From Methylobacterium fujisawaense (GTDB lineage Bacteria > Pseudomonadota > Alphaproteobacteria > Rhizobiales > Beijerinckiaceae): a stretch of 64,000 nucleotides of DNA. Of this stretch, positions 40,333 to 47,613 are shown in pieces. The stretch spans positions 434,001 through 498,000 of the forward strand of contig NZ_JACJIM010000004.1 in the NCBI RefSeq assembly GCF_014138435.1, given 5' to 3'. A model generated the notes under the pieces. The model was not told the origin of the DNA. It saw only the letters and a list, made by a program, of their open reading frames with translations, and did not search any database. The translations under genes were made by a program, and so were the position numbers. Within the stretch, counting starts at the first letter, position 1. Every line of letters begins with the position of its first letter.

Positions 40333-40347
40333 GTTCATGTTTTGTTC
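40333..40347 (-). promoter_or_regulatory. LexA operator of the 34-residue membrane peptide
   Basis: GTTC-ATGTTTT-GTTC (GAAC-N7-GAAC on the minus strand) is a perfect SOS box. It is 31 bases from the small minus-strand gene and 140 bases from the plus-strand glycosyltransferase, so it primarily fits the former. CATACT between box and gene could be a -10 element. Confidence 0.88.
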
Positions 40348-40487
40348 CAATGAAAGGGCGTGCGGGCCACAAACCGGCGCCCGCTTATCGGTACAGTAAA
40401 AAGTGTCTTGATGCGGATCGGGCGGGCTGGCATGCCCCGCCTTCGAGACGAGCTCGTCACCGCTTGGGGGGTTCGAAGGAGTAAGCC

Positions 40488-41798
40488 ATTCCCGCGCACC
40501 GGACGGTCGAACGGTTCGACGTCGCCCTCGTGGCCGTCGGCACGCACGGTGACGTGCTGCCGTTCATCGCGCTGGGTCACGAACTCCTGAAGCGCGGTCA
40601 CGGCGTCTCGCTGGCGGCCCCGGCGCCCTTCGAGGCGATGGCCCGCCGGGCCGGACTCGCCTTCCAGCCCCTGGGTACGGTCGCGGATTACGAGGCGGTG
40701 ATCCGCCAGCCGGATCTGTGGCACCCGCAGCAGGGCTTCCGCCCGATGTTCGATTACGCCCTGCAGGTGGCCGAGCCGGCCTGCCTGTGGCTCGGTGCGA
40801 CCCGCGCCCGGGGGATCGACCTGCGGGTGGTCGCCTCGCCGCTGGGTTGGGGCGCCCGGCTCGCGCAGGATCTGTACGATCTCCCGACCGCGACGCTGCA
40901 CGTCATGCCGTTCCTGATCGAGAGCCGGTACGATCCGCCGCGTCTGCCGGGCCTGCCGCTGCCGCGCGTCCTGCCGGCCTCCCTGCGGGCCTACGTGAAT
41001 CTCGGCGTCGACAAGGTGGCGGTCGGCCCGTTCACGCTGCCGCCGCTCAACGCCCTGCGGGCCCGCCTCGGCCTCGATCCGGTCTACCGGCTGCGTCACT
41101 GGTGGAACAGCCCGACCGGCATGCTCCTCATGTTCCCCGACTGGTACGCGGAGCCGCAGGCCGACTGGCCGGGTCAGGCGGTGCAGCTCGGCTTCCCGCT
41201 GGTCGACCGGTTCGGCGACGTGGCGGCCATGCCGCCGGAGCTGGAGGCGTTCCTCGCGGCGGGCGACCCGCCGATCGTGTTCACCTACGGCTCGGCCATG
41301 CGCCAGGGGGCCGGCTTCTTTGCCACCGCGGTGCGGCTGTGCCGGCGGATGAACCGGCGCGGCGTCCTGCTCGCTCCCCAGGGCGGCCAGATCCCGAAGC
41401 CGCTTCCGGCCGGGATCATCCACCTGCCCTACGCGCCCCTGAGCGCCCTGTTGCCGCGCAGCGCGGCCCTGGTCCATCACGGGGGCGTCGGCACGGTGGC
41501 GCAGGCTTTGGCCGCGGGGATCCCGCAGCTCGTGGTGCCCGTGGCTTTCGACCATTTCGACGAGGGGCGGCGGCTGAAGGACCGCGATCTCGGCGCCACC
41601 TTGAGCCGCCGCGCCTTCCGTCCCGCACGGGCGGCGCGGGTGCTGGGCCGGCTGCTCGCCGATCCCGCCGTGGCGCGGGCCTGCGCGGCGGCCCGGGCAC
41701 GGATGGCGGGGAGCTCCGACGCCATCATCGACGCCTGCGACTACGTCGAGAGGCTGATGCCGACCGAGGCCGGTTCCGGCCCCTCCGTCGCTCCCTGA
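40488..41798 (+). CDS. GT1-type glycosyltransferase, probable non-canonical ATT start
   Basis: Sterol-glucosyltransferase/UGT-like GT-B enzyme of about 436 residues that would transfer a sugar from a nucleotide donor to a lipid or other acceptor. The N-terminal Rossmann strand is VALVAVGTHGDVLPFIALGHEL. The donor-binding domain shows VFTYGSAM (about 265) and ALVHHGGVGTVAQALAAGIPQLV (about 326-348) followed by DHFDEGRRL. No ATG, GTG or TTG allows the first beta strand to be complete. An ATT at 40488 sits 6 bases after GAAGGAG and directly after an in-frame stop, making it the best start; the first standard codon, GTG 40530, would delete the strand. Confidence 0.85.
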   Translation: MPAHRTVERFDVALVAVGTHGDVLPFIALGHELLKRGHGVSLAAPAPFEAMARRAGLAFQPLGTVADYEAVIRQPDLWHPQQGFRPMFDYALQVAEPACLWLGATRARGIDLRVVASPLGWGARLAQDLYDLPTATLHVMPFLIESRYDPPRLPGLPLPRVLPASLRAYVNLGVDKVAVGPFTLPPLNALRARLGLDPVYRLRHWWNSPTGMLLMFPDWYAEPQADWPGQAVQLGFPLVDRFGDVAAMPPELEAFLAAGDPPIVFTYGSAMRQGAGFFATAVRLCRRMNRRGVLLAPQGGQIPKPLPAGIIHLPYAPLSALLPRSAALVHHGGVGTVAQALAAGIPQLVVPVAFDHFDEGRRLKDRDLGATLSRRAFRPARAARVLGRLLADPAVARACAAARARMAGSSDAIIDACDYVERLMPTEAGSGPSVAP

Positions 41799-41833
41799 CC
41801 GCACCGGTCGCGCGGGGCGGCCCGAACGCGAGC

Positions 41834-41862
41834 GGCGCCGCCCCGGGGGGGGGGCGGCGCCG
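41834..41862 (+). terminator. GC-rich hairpin after the glycosyltransferase gene
   Basis: GGCGCCGCCCC and GGGGCGGCGCC form an 11-bp stem around a G-rich loop, 36 bases after the stop. It is very stable but has no T tract; it also lies just past the stop of the small minus-strand gene and could serve both directions. Confidence 0.5.
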
Positions 41863-41867
41863 TCCGG

Positions 41868-41966
41868 TTACTGGCCGAGCAGAGTCGTGGCCGAGCCGAC
41901 GAGCGTCATGAGCAGGCCGCTCACGAAGGCACCGATCATGACGTAGGAGAGAGCCTTCAGCTTCAT
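41868..41966 (-). CDS. Small membrane protein (32 aa)
   Basis: A 32-residue frame (MKLKALSYVMIGAFVSGLLM, then TLVGSATTLLGQ) forming one membrane helix after a basic start. GAGGA lies about 5 bases before the ATG. It begins 16 bases after the stop of the small exported protein gene on the same strand, suggesting a two-gene operon. Function unknown. Confidence 0.6.
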   Translation of the reverse strand: MKLKALSYVMIGAFVSGLLMTLVGSATTLLGQ

Positions 41967-41982
41967 CTGTCCTCGCGTCGGA

Positions 41983-42243
41983 TCAGCAGCGGTAACCGCC
42001 GGCGGTCTGGCCGTACTGCTTCACCGGCCGGGTCTGCTGATCGGCGTTGCCTTCGGCGGCCGAGCTCATCGGGCAGCCCACGTAGTTGGGATTGTCGTGG
42101 ACACCGAGGCCGAGGGAGCCGGTCGTCTCAACCTCGTAGGGAGCGAAGCCGGTCCAGCGCGCGCCGTTCTCCGCCAGAGCGGACGAGATCGGAGCGGCAC
42201 CAAGAACAAGAGCAGTGACGGCGGCGGCGATACGGGTCTTCAT
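41983..42243 (-). CDS. Small exported protein (86 aa)
   Basis: Unrecognised secreted protein with a clear signal peptide (MKTRIAAAVTALVLGAAPIS, cleavage near ALA-EN). The short mature region (about 61 residues) has two cysteines (GCPMSS and the terminal GGYRC), Tyr, Gly and Asn. GGAG lies about 8 bases before the ATG at 42243. The frame remains open upstream to 42381, but that part lacks a ribosome binding site and would hide the signal peptide. Confidence 0.72.
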   Translation of the reverse strand: MKTRIAAAVTALVLGAAPISSALAENGARWTGFAPYEVETTGSLGLGVHDNPNYVGCPMSSAAEGNADQQTRPVKQYGQTAGGYRC

Positions 42244-42613
42244 GGCAGGGCTCCAGAGATCACGCAGTACAGGCCGGTTGTTCGGCTCTGTTTTATCTAG
42301 CGTGATGATAAGATAGGGAGCCGGTGTCTTCCGTGACGTGACTCGCCGCACGCGACGGGACGGATTAAAAATCGTGTGCATTTATGGACGCGTGAAGCCA
42401 GGCATGGACTTCGCCGACGGCGCGGGCGGGGCGAACCGCGGGGTTGAAGGACCGCCCGCATGGCGCGTTGGGGGTGACGTCCGGGCGCACGAAGTCCGCC
42501 GCCGCCTTGACCGGAAGCGATCTTGAGCCGAGCCCGTCCGCGTCGATGCGCGCGGCGCCGCGCGCGCCGATCCGCGGACACACGGGACGGTCCGTGCGGA
42601 CGCGTCGCCGGAC
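42244..42613. other. Intergenic region before lolD
   Basis: Spacer of 370 bases between the small exported protein and the end of lolD. An AT-richer patch at about 42290-42390 (with TTATC...GATAA inverted repeat near 42293-42312) probably includes the promoter of the small exported protein. Open frames on both strands have no ribosome binding sites or plausible sequence. I see no gene. Confidence 0.5.
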
Positions 42614-43327
42614 TCAGTCGAGCTGCGTGATCAGCCCGTCGCGGATGGTCACCCGCCGGTCCATCCGGGCGGCCAGCTCGAGGTTGTGGGTTGCGACCAG
42701 AGCGGCGAGGCCCGAGGCGCGGACCAGCGCCATCAGGACCGAGAAGACATGGCCTGCCGTCCCGGGGTCGAGATTGCCGGTGGGCTCGTCGGCCAGCAGG
42801 AGGCGCGGGCCGTTGGCCACCGCCCGCGCGATGGCGACGCGCTGCTGCTCGCCGCCCGACAGCTCGGCCGGGCGGTGTGGGAGCCGTTCCTTGAGGCCCA
42901 GGAAGCTCAGGAGTTCCGTGGCGCGGGCCTTCGCCTCCGGACCCTTCAGACCGCGGATGAGCTGCGGCATCACCACGTTCTCCAGGGCGGAGAATTCCGG
43001 CAGGAGATGATGGAACTGGTAGACGAAGCCCATCTCCTCGCGCCGCAGACGGGTGCGCTCGGCATCGGCCATCGCCGCGGTGGGATGGCCGCCGATAAAG
43101 ATCTCGCCCCCATCCGGCCGCTCCAGAAGGCCGGCCAGATGCAGCAGGGTCGATTTGCCGGCGCCCGACGGCGCCACCAGCGCCACCAGTTCCCCCGGCC
43201 AGATCGCGAGGTCAGCCCCGCGCAGGATCTCCAGGGCACCTTCGGCCTGGGGATAGCGCCGCTCGACGCGGGAAAAGAACAGGGCCGGGACCGGCTGGTC
43301 GCCGGTTGTCTGGCTCGACTCACTCAT
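42614..43327 (-). CDS. lolD: Lipoprotein-releasing ABC transporter ATPase LolD
   Basis: ATP-binding subunit of 237 residues that powers the release of outer-membrane-destined lipoproteins from the inner membrane. Walker A is APSGAGKST (about 52-60), the ABC signature [14 protein letters not shown] (about 155) and Walker [13 protein letters not shown] (about 175-186). It follows the lolC/E permease on the same strand with 13 bases between them, consistent with an operon proS-lolC/E-lolD. Confidence 0.93.
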   Translation of the reverse strand: MSESSQTTGDQPVPALFFSRVERRYPQAEGALEILRGADLAIWPGELVALVAPSGAGKSTLLHLAGLLERPDGGEIFIGGHPTAAMADAERTRLRREEMGFVYQFHHLLPEFSALENVVMPQLIRGLKGPEAKARATELLSFLGLKERLPHRPAELSGGEQQRVAIARAVANGPRLLLADEPTGNLDPGTAGHVFSVLMALVRASGLAALVATHNLELAARMDRRVTIRDGLITQLD

Positions 43328-43340
43328 CGGATGCGGCCCG

Positions 43341-44642
43341 TCAGCCGTAGCGGAGGGCCTGCACCGGATCGAGCCGGGCGGCGCGCCAGGAGGGATACAG
43401 CGTCGCCGCGAGCGACAGCAGCAGGGACGTGATCACCACGGCGGTGATCTCCTTCGGATTCATCTGGGCCGGGATCTCGGCGAGGAATCGCACGGTCGGA
43501 TCCCAGGCGCCGGGAAACAGCACGTGCTGGATCGGCTTGATGTTCAGGGTGATCAGGACGCCCAGCGCCAGCCCGCTCAGCGTTCCGACGACGCCGATCA
43601 GGGCGCCGTTGATGAGGAACACCCGCATGATCGTGCCGGGCGTCGCCCCCATGGTCCGCAGAATCGCGATGTCGCTCGATTTGTCGCGCACCAGCAGGAT
43701 CAGGCCGGAGACGATGTTGAGCGTCGCCACCACGACGATCAGGCTGAGGATCAGGAACATCACGTTCCGCTCCACCTCCAGGGCCCCGAAGAAGGTCCGG
43801 TTGCGCTGGCGCCAGTCGGTGAGCAGGATCGGGCGCTCGGCCGCCATCTCCAGGGGCTCGCGCATGTCGCCGACATGATCGGGATCGTCGACATAGATCT
43901 CGATCATGCTGACGTCGCCGTCCCTGTTGAAGAACGCCTGCGCCTCGGCCAGGGGCATGAACACGAAGGTCTGGTCGAACTCGGTCATGCCGACCTCGAA
44001 CACCGCCTTGACCGTGTAGCTCTTGGTCCGTGGCGCCGTTCCGAAGGGCGTCGAAGAGCCCTTGGGCGTCACCAGCGTGATCGTATCTCCGGCCTGCAGG
44101 CCGAGGGTGTCGGCGAGCCGCCGGCCGATCAGCACGCCCGTGCCGTCGTCGAAGCCCTCCAGGGTGCCCCCGCGGATCGCCGAGGATACCGCCGCCAGGG
44201 CGTCGAGGTCGGCGGCCCGCACGCCGCGGATGATCACGCCGGAGCCGCCATATTGCGACGACGCGAAGGCCTGGCCCTCCACCAGCGGCACCGCGGCGCG
44301 CACGCCCGCGACCTTCGACAGGCGCTCCGACAGGTCGGTCCAATCGTTGAACGGCCGGTCGATCGGGGTGGCGAACAGGTGACCGTTGATGCCCACGATC
44401 TTCGAGAGCAGCTCCGCCCGGAAGCCGTTCATCACCGACAGGACGATGATCAGCGTGGCGACACCTAGCGCGATGCCCAGTACCGAGAAGAACGCCACCA
44501 CCGAGACGCCGCCGCCCCGTCGGCGGGCGCGCAGGTAGCGGCCGGCGAGGATCCACTCGAACGGTGCGAACGGGGCAGTGGTGCCCGCACGGAACGACGC
44601 CGCGAAGGTCCTGACCCGGTCCAGCGCCGCTGATGCCGCCAT
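43341..44642 (-). CDS. Lipoprotein-releasing ABC transporter permease LolC/LolE
   Basis: Inner-membrane permease of 433 residues with the MacB-like topology: one N-terminal helix (about 50-75, [24 protein letters not shown]), a large periplasmic domain (about 76-290) and three C-terminal helices (about 295-425). The N-terminal [17 protein letters not shown] and the C-terminal [19 protein letters not shown] are family hallmarks. A single permease gene, as in many Alphaproteobacteria, means it probably works as a homodimer replacing LolC plus LolE. I use ATG 44642; a GTG at 44648 is possible. Ten bases separate it from proS. Confidence 0.92.
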   Translation of the reverse strand: MAASAALDRVRTFAASFRAGTTAPFAPFEWILAGRYLRARRRGGGVSVVAFFSVLGIALGVATLIIVLSVMNGFRAELLSKIVGINGHLFATPIDRPFNDWTDLSERLSKVAGVRAAVPLVEGQAFASSQYGGSGVIIRGVRAADLDALAAVSSAIRGGTLEGFDDGTGVLIGRRLADTLGLQAGDTITLVTPKGSSTPFGTAPRTKSYTVKAVFEVGMTEFDQTFVFMPLAEAQAFFNRDGDVSMIEIYVDDPDHVGDMREPLEMAAERPILLTDWRQRNRTFFGALEVERNVMFLILSLIVVVATLNIVSGLILLVRDKSSDIAILRTMGATPGTIMRVFLINGALIGVVGTLSGLALGVLITLNIKPIQHVLFPGAWDPTVRFLAEIPAQMNPKEITAVVITSLLLSLAATLYPSWRAARLDPVQALRYG

Positions 44643-44651
44643 CGGCACGCC

Positions 44652-45977
44652 TCAGACGCGCCGGATGCGTGCCAGCAGATCGACGATGGCGAGGCTCTCG
44701 CGCTCGCCCCCGGCACGCCGCTTCAGCTCGACCTTGCCCTCCGCCAAGCCCTTCGGCCCGACGATCACCTGCCAGGGCAGGCCGATCAGGTCCGCGGTGG
44801 CAAACTTGGCGCCGGGGCGCTCGTCGCGGTCGTCGTAGAGCACCGACAGGCCGGCGGTCTCGAGATCCGACTGGATCTGCGCGCAGGCGGCATCGGTGCC
44901 GGCATCGCCGACCTTCAGATTGATCAGGGCCACGTCGAACGGCGCGACCGAATCCGGCCAGATGATGCCGGCCTCGTCGTGGCTCGCCTCGATGATCGCC
45001 GCCACCAGCCGGCTCGGACCGATGCCGTAGGAGCCCATATGGACCGGCCGCTCGATCCCGTCCGGCCCGGCGACCTTGGCGCCCATCGGCTCGGAATACT
45101 TGGTGCCGAAATAGAAGATGTGCCCGACCTCGATGCCGCGTGCCGCGAGGCGGCTGTCCTCCGCAACCTCCGCAAAGGCCTCCGGCTCGTGCATCTCCTC
45201 GGTGGCCGCGTAGTGCGAGGTCCAGGCATCGACGATGCCCTGGAGGGCGGCGACGTCGTCGAAATCCACGGTCTCCGGCGGAATGTCGAAGTCGAGATAG
45301 GCCTTGTCGCAGAAGACCTCGCTCTCGCCGGTCTTGGCCAGGATGATGAATTCGTGGGACAGGTCGCCGCCGATGGGGCCGGTATCGGCGCGCATCGGGA
45401 TCGCCTTGAGGCCGAGCCCGGCGAAGGTGCGCAGGTAGGCGACGAACATCCGGTTGTAGGCGTGGCGGGCGCCGGCCTGGTCGAAATCGAACGAGTAGGC
45501 GTCCTTCATCAGGAACTCGCGGGAGCGCATCGTGCCGAAGCGCGGCCGCACCTCGTCGCGGAACTTCCACGAGATCTGGTAGAGGTTCTTGGGCAGGTCC
45601 TTGTACGAGCGCACGCTCGCCCGGAAGATCTCGGTGACCATCTCCTCGGCGGTGGGGCCGTAGAGCATCTCGCGCTCGTGCCGGTCCTTCAGGCGCAGCA
45701 TCTCCTTGCCGTAGGCGTCGTAGCGGCCGGATTCCCGCCACAGCTCGGCGGATTGCACCGTCGGCATCAGGATCTCGATGGCGCCGGAACGGTCCTGCTC
45801 CCGCCGGATCACCGCGCAGACCCGCTCCAGCACCCGCAGGCCGAGCGGCAGCCACGCGTAGATGCCGGCCGACTCCTGACGCACCAGGCCGGCGCGCAGC
45901 ATCAGCCGATGCGAGACGATCTCGGCTTCCTTGGGCGTCTCGCGCAAGGTCGGCATGAAATAGCGGGAGAGACGCAT
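44652..45977 (-). CDS. proS: Proline--tRNA ligase (short alphaproteobacterial type)
   Basis: Class II aminoacyl-tRNA synthetase of 441 residues that charges tRNA-Pro. It begins [30 protein letters not shown] and has class II motif 2 in [29 protein letters not shown] (about 133-161) and motif 3 in [14 protein letters not shown]. The editing insertion of the long E. coli type is absent, as in the alphaproteobacterial form. The ATG at 45977 is selected; an earlier one at 46031 adds 18 unlike residues. It heads the proS-lolC/E-lolD group. Confidence 0.95.
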   Translation of the reverse strand: MRLSRYFMPTLRETPKEAEIVSHRLMLRAGLVRQESAGIYAWLPLGLRVLERVCAVIRREQDRSGAIEILMPTVQSAELWRESGRYDAYGKEMLRLKDRHEREMLYGPTAEEMVTEIFRASVRSYKDLPKNLYQISWKFRDEVRPRFGTMRSREFLMKDAYSFDFDQAGARHAYNRMFVAYLRTFAGLGLKAIPMRADTGPIGGDLSHEFIILAKTGESEVFCDKAYLDFDIPPETVDFDDVAALQGIVDAWTSHYAATEEMHEPEAFAEVAEDSRLAARGIEVGHIFYFGTKYSEPMGAKVAGPDGIERPVHMGSYGIGPSRLVAAIIEASHDEAGIIWPDSVAPFDVALINLKVGDAGTDAACAQIQSDLETAGLSVLYDDRDERPGAKFATADLIGLPWQVIVGPKGLAEGKVELKRRAGGERESLAIVDLLARIRRV

Positions 45978-46193
45978 GTCGTCAGAGTCTTGGAAGAGGA
46001 TCGGCCGGGAGGAGCCGCGGCGCGCCGGCACACAACACGCCGGAGACGCAAATTACAAGCACTGCGCGACCACGGCGGGGCGTAATCGCGGCGAACCGGA
46101 GGCGGCGGCCCGGCCGCGGTTGGGCCGCTGCCTAGGCGGAAAGCGGTATGCCCATTTGCCGGCAAGAAAGCGCAGATTTTTCTCGCAGACCCG

Positions 46194-46222
46194 GTGACAA
46201 CACGAATTGTTGTTCCTATAAG
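46194..46222 (+). promoter_or_regulatory. Strong housekeeping-type promoter of the small RNA candidate
   Basis: GTGACA (46194-46199) and TATAAG (46217-46222), each one base from the consensus, are separated by exactly 17 bases. The spacer contains the inverted repeat ACAAC-N7-GTTGT (beginning in the -35 region), a possible operator. Confidence 0.65.
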
Positions 46223-46228
46223 CGTCCG

Positions 46229-46370
46229 GCGATGTTTGCGACGCCCGGAAGAGGTGGCGCAAGGTCCGAGTCTCGGGAGGAAAAGCGACCGCTCCGCAGC
46301 CAATGCGTGGGATATTCAAAGGTCGAGCCATTGAAGCTTGAAAGCAAGGCCTCGGGCCTTGCTTTTTTTA
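46229..46370 (+). ncRNA. Candidate small RNA of about 140 nt
   Basis: The transcript predicted from the promoter at 46194-46222 to the terminator ending at 46370 contains no plausible protein gene. It begins with a possible stem (TCCGGCG near 46225 with CGCCCGGA near 46242). It does not match SRP RNA, tmRNA or RNase P RNA by eye. Identity is unknown; both ends are inferred. Confidence 0.55.
46344..46370 (+). terminator. Rho-independent terminator of the small RNA candidate
   Basis: A perfect 8-bp stem (GCAAGGCC / GGCCTTGC) with loop TCG is followed by seven T residues. It is the clearest intrinsic terminator in the window. Confidence 0.9.
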
Positions 46371-46634
46371 TTCTTGGCGGCGGGCTGCGTTGCCCCGTCC
46401 ACCGGGCGCTTGTCGAGGGACAGCGCTGAAGGCCGCCGGAGGCGATCCGTTCAGCACCGAGAGCCGGGCGGGTCCCGACCCTTCGACCCCCGGGAGACAA
46501 ATGGTCGCCGTCAGACCGCTGCGTGCGGCGGGCCTATCCCTCCGATGACGTCCCGCACGCATCGCCCGGAGACGTGAGCCCGGGCATGGGCCTGTCTTAC
46601 GGCGAGCTCGGAGAAACCCCGGCTCTGAGCCGTC

Positions 46635-46961
46635 CTACAGCCCGGCCAGGGGGAACACCGCCAGGGCGATCAGGAAGGCGGCCCCTGCGACCAGCGTCGT
46701 CCAGATGGCCTTCTCGCGCAGCCGCGGCGCCGCCGGAGCGCCGGGATCCTGGCCCGGGACCACGTGGGTGGGCCGCGTCTCGGGCTGGTTGCGCAGGGGC
46801 AGGACCGCGAAGAGCAGCGTCCACCAGACCACGAAGTAGAGGGCGATCGCGCCGCCCACCGTCAGCTTGAACAGGCTCACCGCCGCGGCCACGAAGGCGG
46901 CGATCAGCACGGTGATCACCGCCAGGGTTACCGGCGTCGAGCGGGCCAGGCTGTGCATCAT
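46635..46961 (-). CDS. DUF1467 family membrane protein
   Basis: Small inner-membrane protein of 108 residues with two hydrophobic helices near the start (about 10-30 and 35-57) and one near the end (about 88-107). FVVWWTLLFAVLPLRNQPE is the conserved DUF1467 block. Its function is unknown, but the family is regularly found next to mce and proS in Alphaproteobacteria, as here. It starts at the first of two adjacent ATGs, 5 bases after the mce stop. Confidence 0.85.
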   Translation of the reverse strand: MMHSLARSTPVTLAVITVLIAAFVAAAVSLFKLTVGGAIALYFVVWWTLLFAVLPLRNQPETRPTHVVPGQDPGAPAAPRLREKAIWTTLVAGAAFLIALAVFPLAGL

Positions 46962-46966
46962 CCGGC

Positions 46967-47371
46967 TCACACCTGCTCCAGCTCGACCAGGGTTCCCAGG
47001 AAGTCCTTGGGGTGAAGGAACAGGACCGGCTTGCCGTGGGCTCCGATCCGCGGCTCGCCGGTGCCGAGGACCCGGGCGCCCTGGGCCTTGAGCTTGTCGC
47101 GGGCGGCCAGGATGTCGTCGACCTCGTAGCAGACGTGGTGGATTCCACCGCCCGGGTTGCGGGCCACGAAGGCTTCGATCGGCGAGCCCTCCCCGAGGGG
47201 GGACATCAGCTCGATCTTGCTGTTCGGCAACTCGACGAACACGACCGTGACACCGTGCTCCGGCTGCGGGAGCGGCGGGGTGATCGTGGCGCCGAGCGTG
47301 TCGCGATAGACCGCGCAGGCGGCGTCGAGATCCTGTACGGCGATGGCCACGTGATTGAGACGGCCGATCAT
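46967..47371 (-). CDS. mce: Methylmalonyl-CoA epimerase
   Basis: Vicinal-oxygen-chelate enzyme of 134 residues that interconverts (R)- and (S)-methylmalonyl-CoA. In methylotrophs with the ethylmalonyl-CoA pathway this step helps regenerate glyoxylate. It starts MIGRLNHVAIAVQDLDAAC with the first metal His, and has GGIHHVCYEVDD (about 84-95) with the second, and a C-terminal Glu in GTLVELEQV. GGGAGG lies 7 bases before the ATG. It is followed closely by the DUF1467 gene. Confidence 0.93.
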   Translation of the reverse strand: MIGRLNHVAIAVQDLDAACAVYRDTLGATITPPLPQPEHGVTVVFVELPNSKIELMSPLGEGSPIEAFVARNPGGGIHHVCYEVDDILAARDKLKAQGARVLGTGEPRIGAHGKPVLFLHPKDFLGTLVELEQV

Positions 47372-47420
47372 GTTGCTTCCTCCCCGTTCGCGTACCGATC
47401 GGCAGGCCGCTGCTTCCAGG

Positions 47421-47575
47421 CGCACCCTCATCCTCGGGGCCTGCGCGGGCCGCCGCGAAGGCGCCCGCCAAGGAACGCCCCGAGGAAGGCCCCGAGGAAC
47501 GCGCCAAGGATCGCGCGTCCCGCTGGAGGGCGCCCCTGAGACCCCCTGTGCAGGGGTCTCAGGATGAGGGTCTGG
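47421..47575. repeat. Palindromic repeat element between rnj and mce
   Basis: Outer inverted repeats ACCCTCATCCT (47424-47434) and AGGATGAGGGT (47561-47571) enclose a strong hairpin (CTGAGACCCC / GGGGTCTCAG, about 47536-47562) and short direct repeats of CCCCGAGGAA. The left end (CGCACCCTCATCCT) recurs exactly at 60131, marking a shared family. Confidence 0.75.
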
Positions 47576-47613
47576 ACCGGACCTGCCGTGGTCCGTTCGT
47601 CTGTTGTCGTAAC

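Larger units (their letters stand above)
45978..46634. other. Long intergenic region containing a probable small RNA gene
   Basis: Spacer of 657 bases between proS and the DUF1467 gene. A plus-strand promoter (46194-46222), a transcribed stretch without a plausible gene and a textbook terminator (46344-46370) define a small RNA candidate. The remainder (46371-46634) has no convincing gene; two tiny frames (MVAVRPLRAAGLSLR at about 46501 and an overlapping 10-codon frame) are probably chance. Confidence 0.6.

Noticed and set aside
40360..40590. Open frame upstream of the glycosyltransferase as the SOS-controlled gene
   Set aside because: It is Arg/Ser-rich, overlaps the glycosyltransferase in another frame and lacks a ribosome binding site; the minus-strand 34-codon gene is a much better fit to the LexA box.
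42338..42526. Open frame of 62 codons before lolD
   Set aside because: No ribosome binding site, biased Arg/Gly composition and no domain-like pattern; probably chance in GC-rich DNA.
46229..46370. Small RNA as SRP RNA or 6S RNA
   Set aside because: The SRP core motif (GGTCAGGTCCGGAAGGAAGCAGCC-like) is absent, and the two ends do not pair as required for 6S RNA.
46501..46578. Two overlapping tiny frames after the small RNA terminator
   Set aside because: Frames of 15 and 10 codons with weak support; no evidence of translation or conservation.
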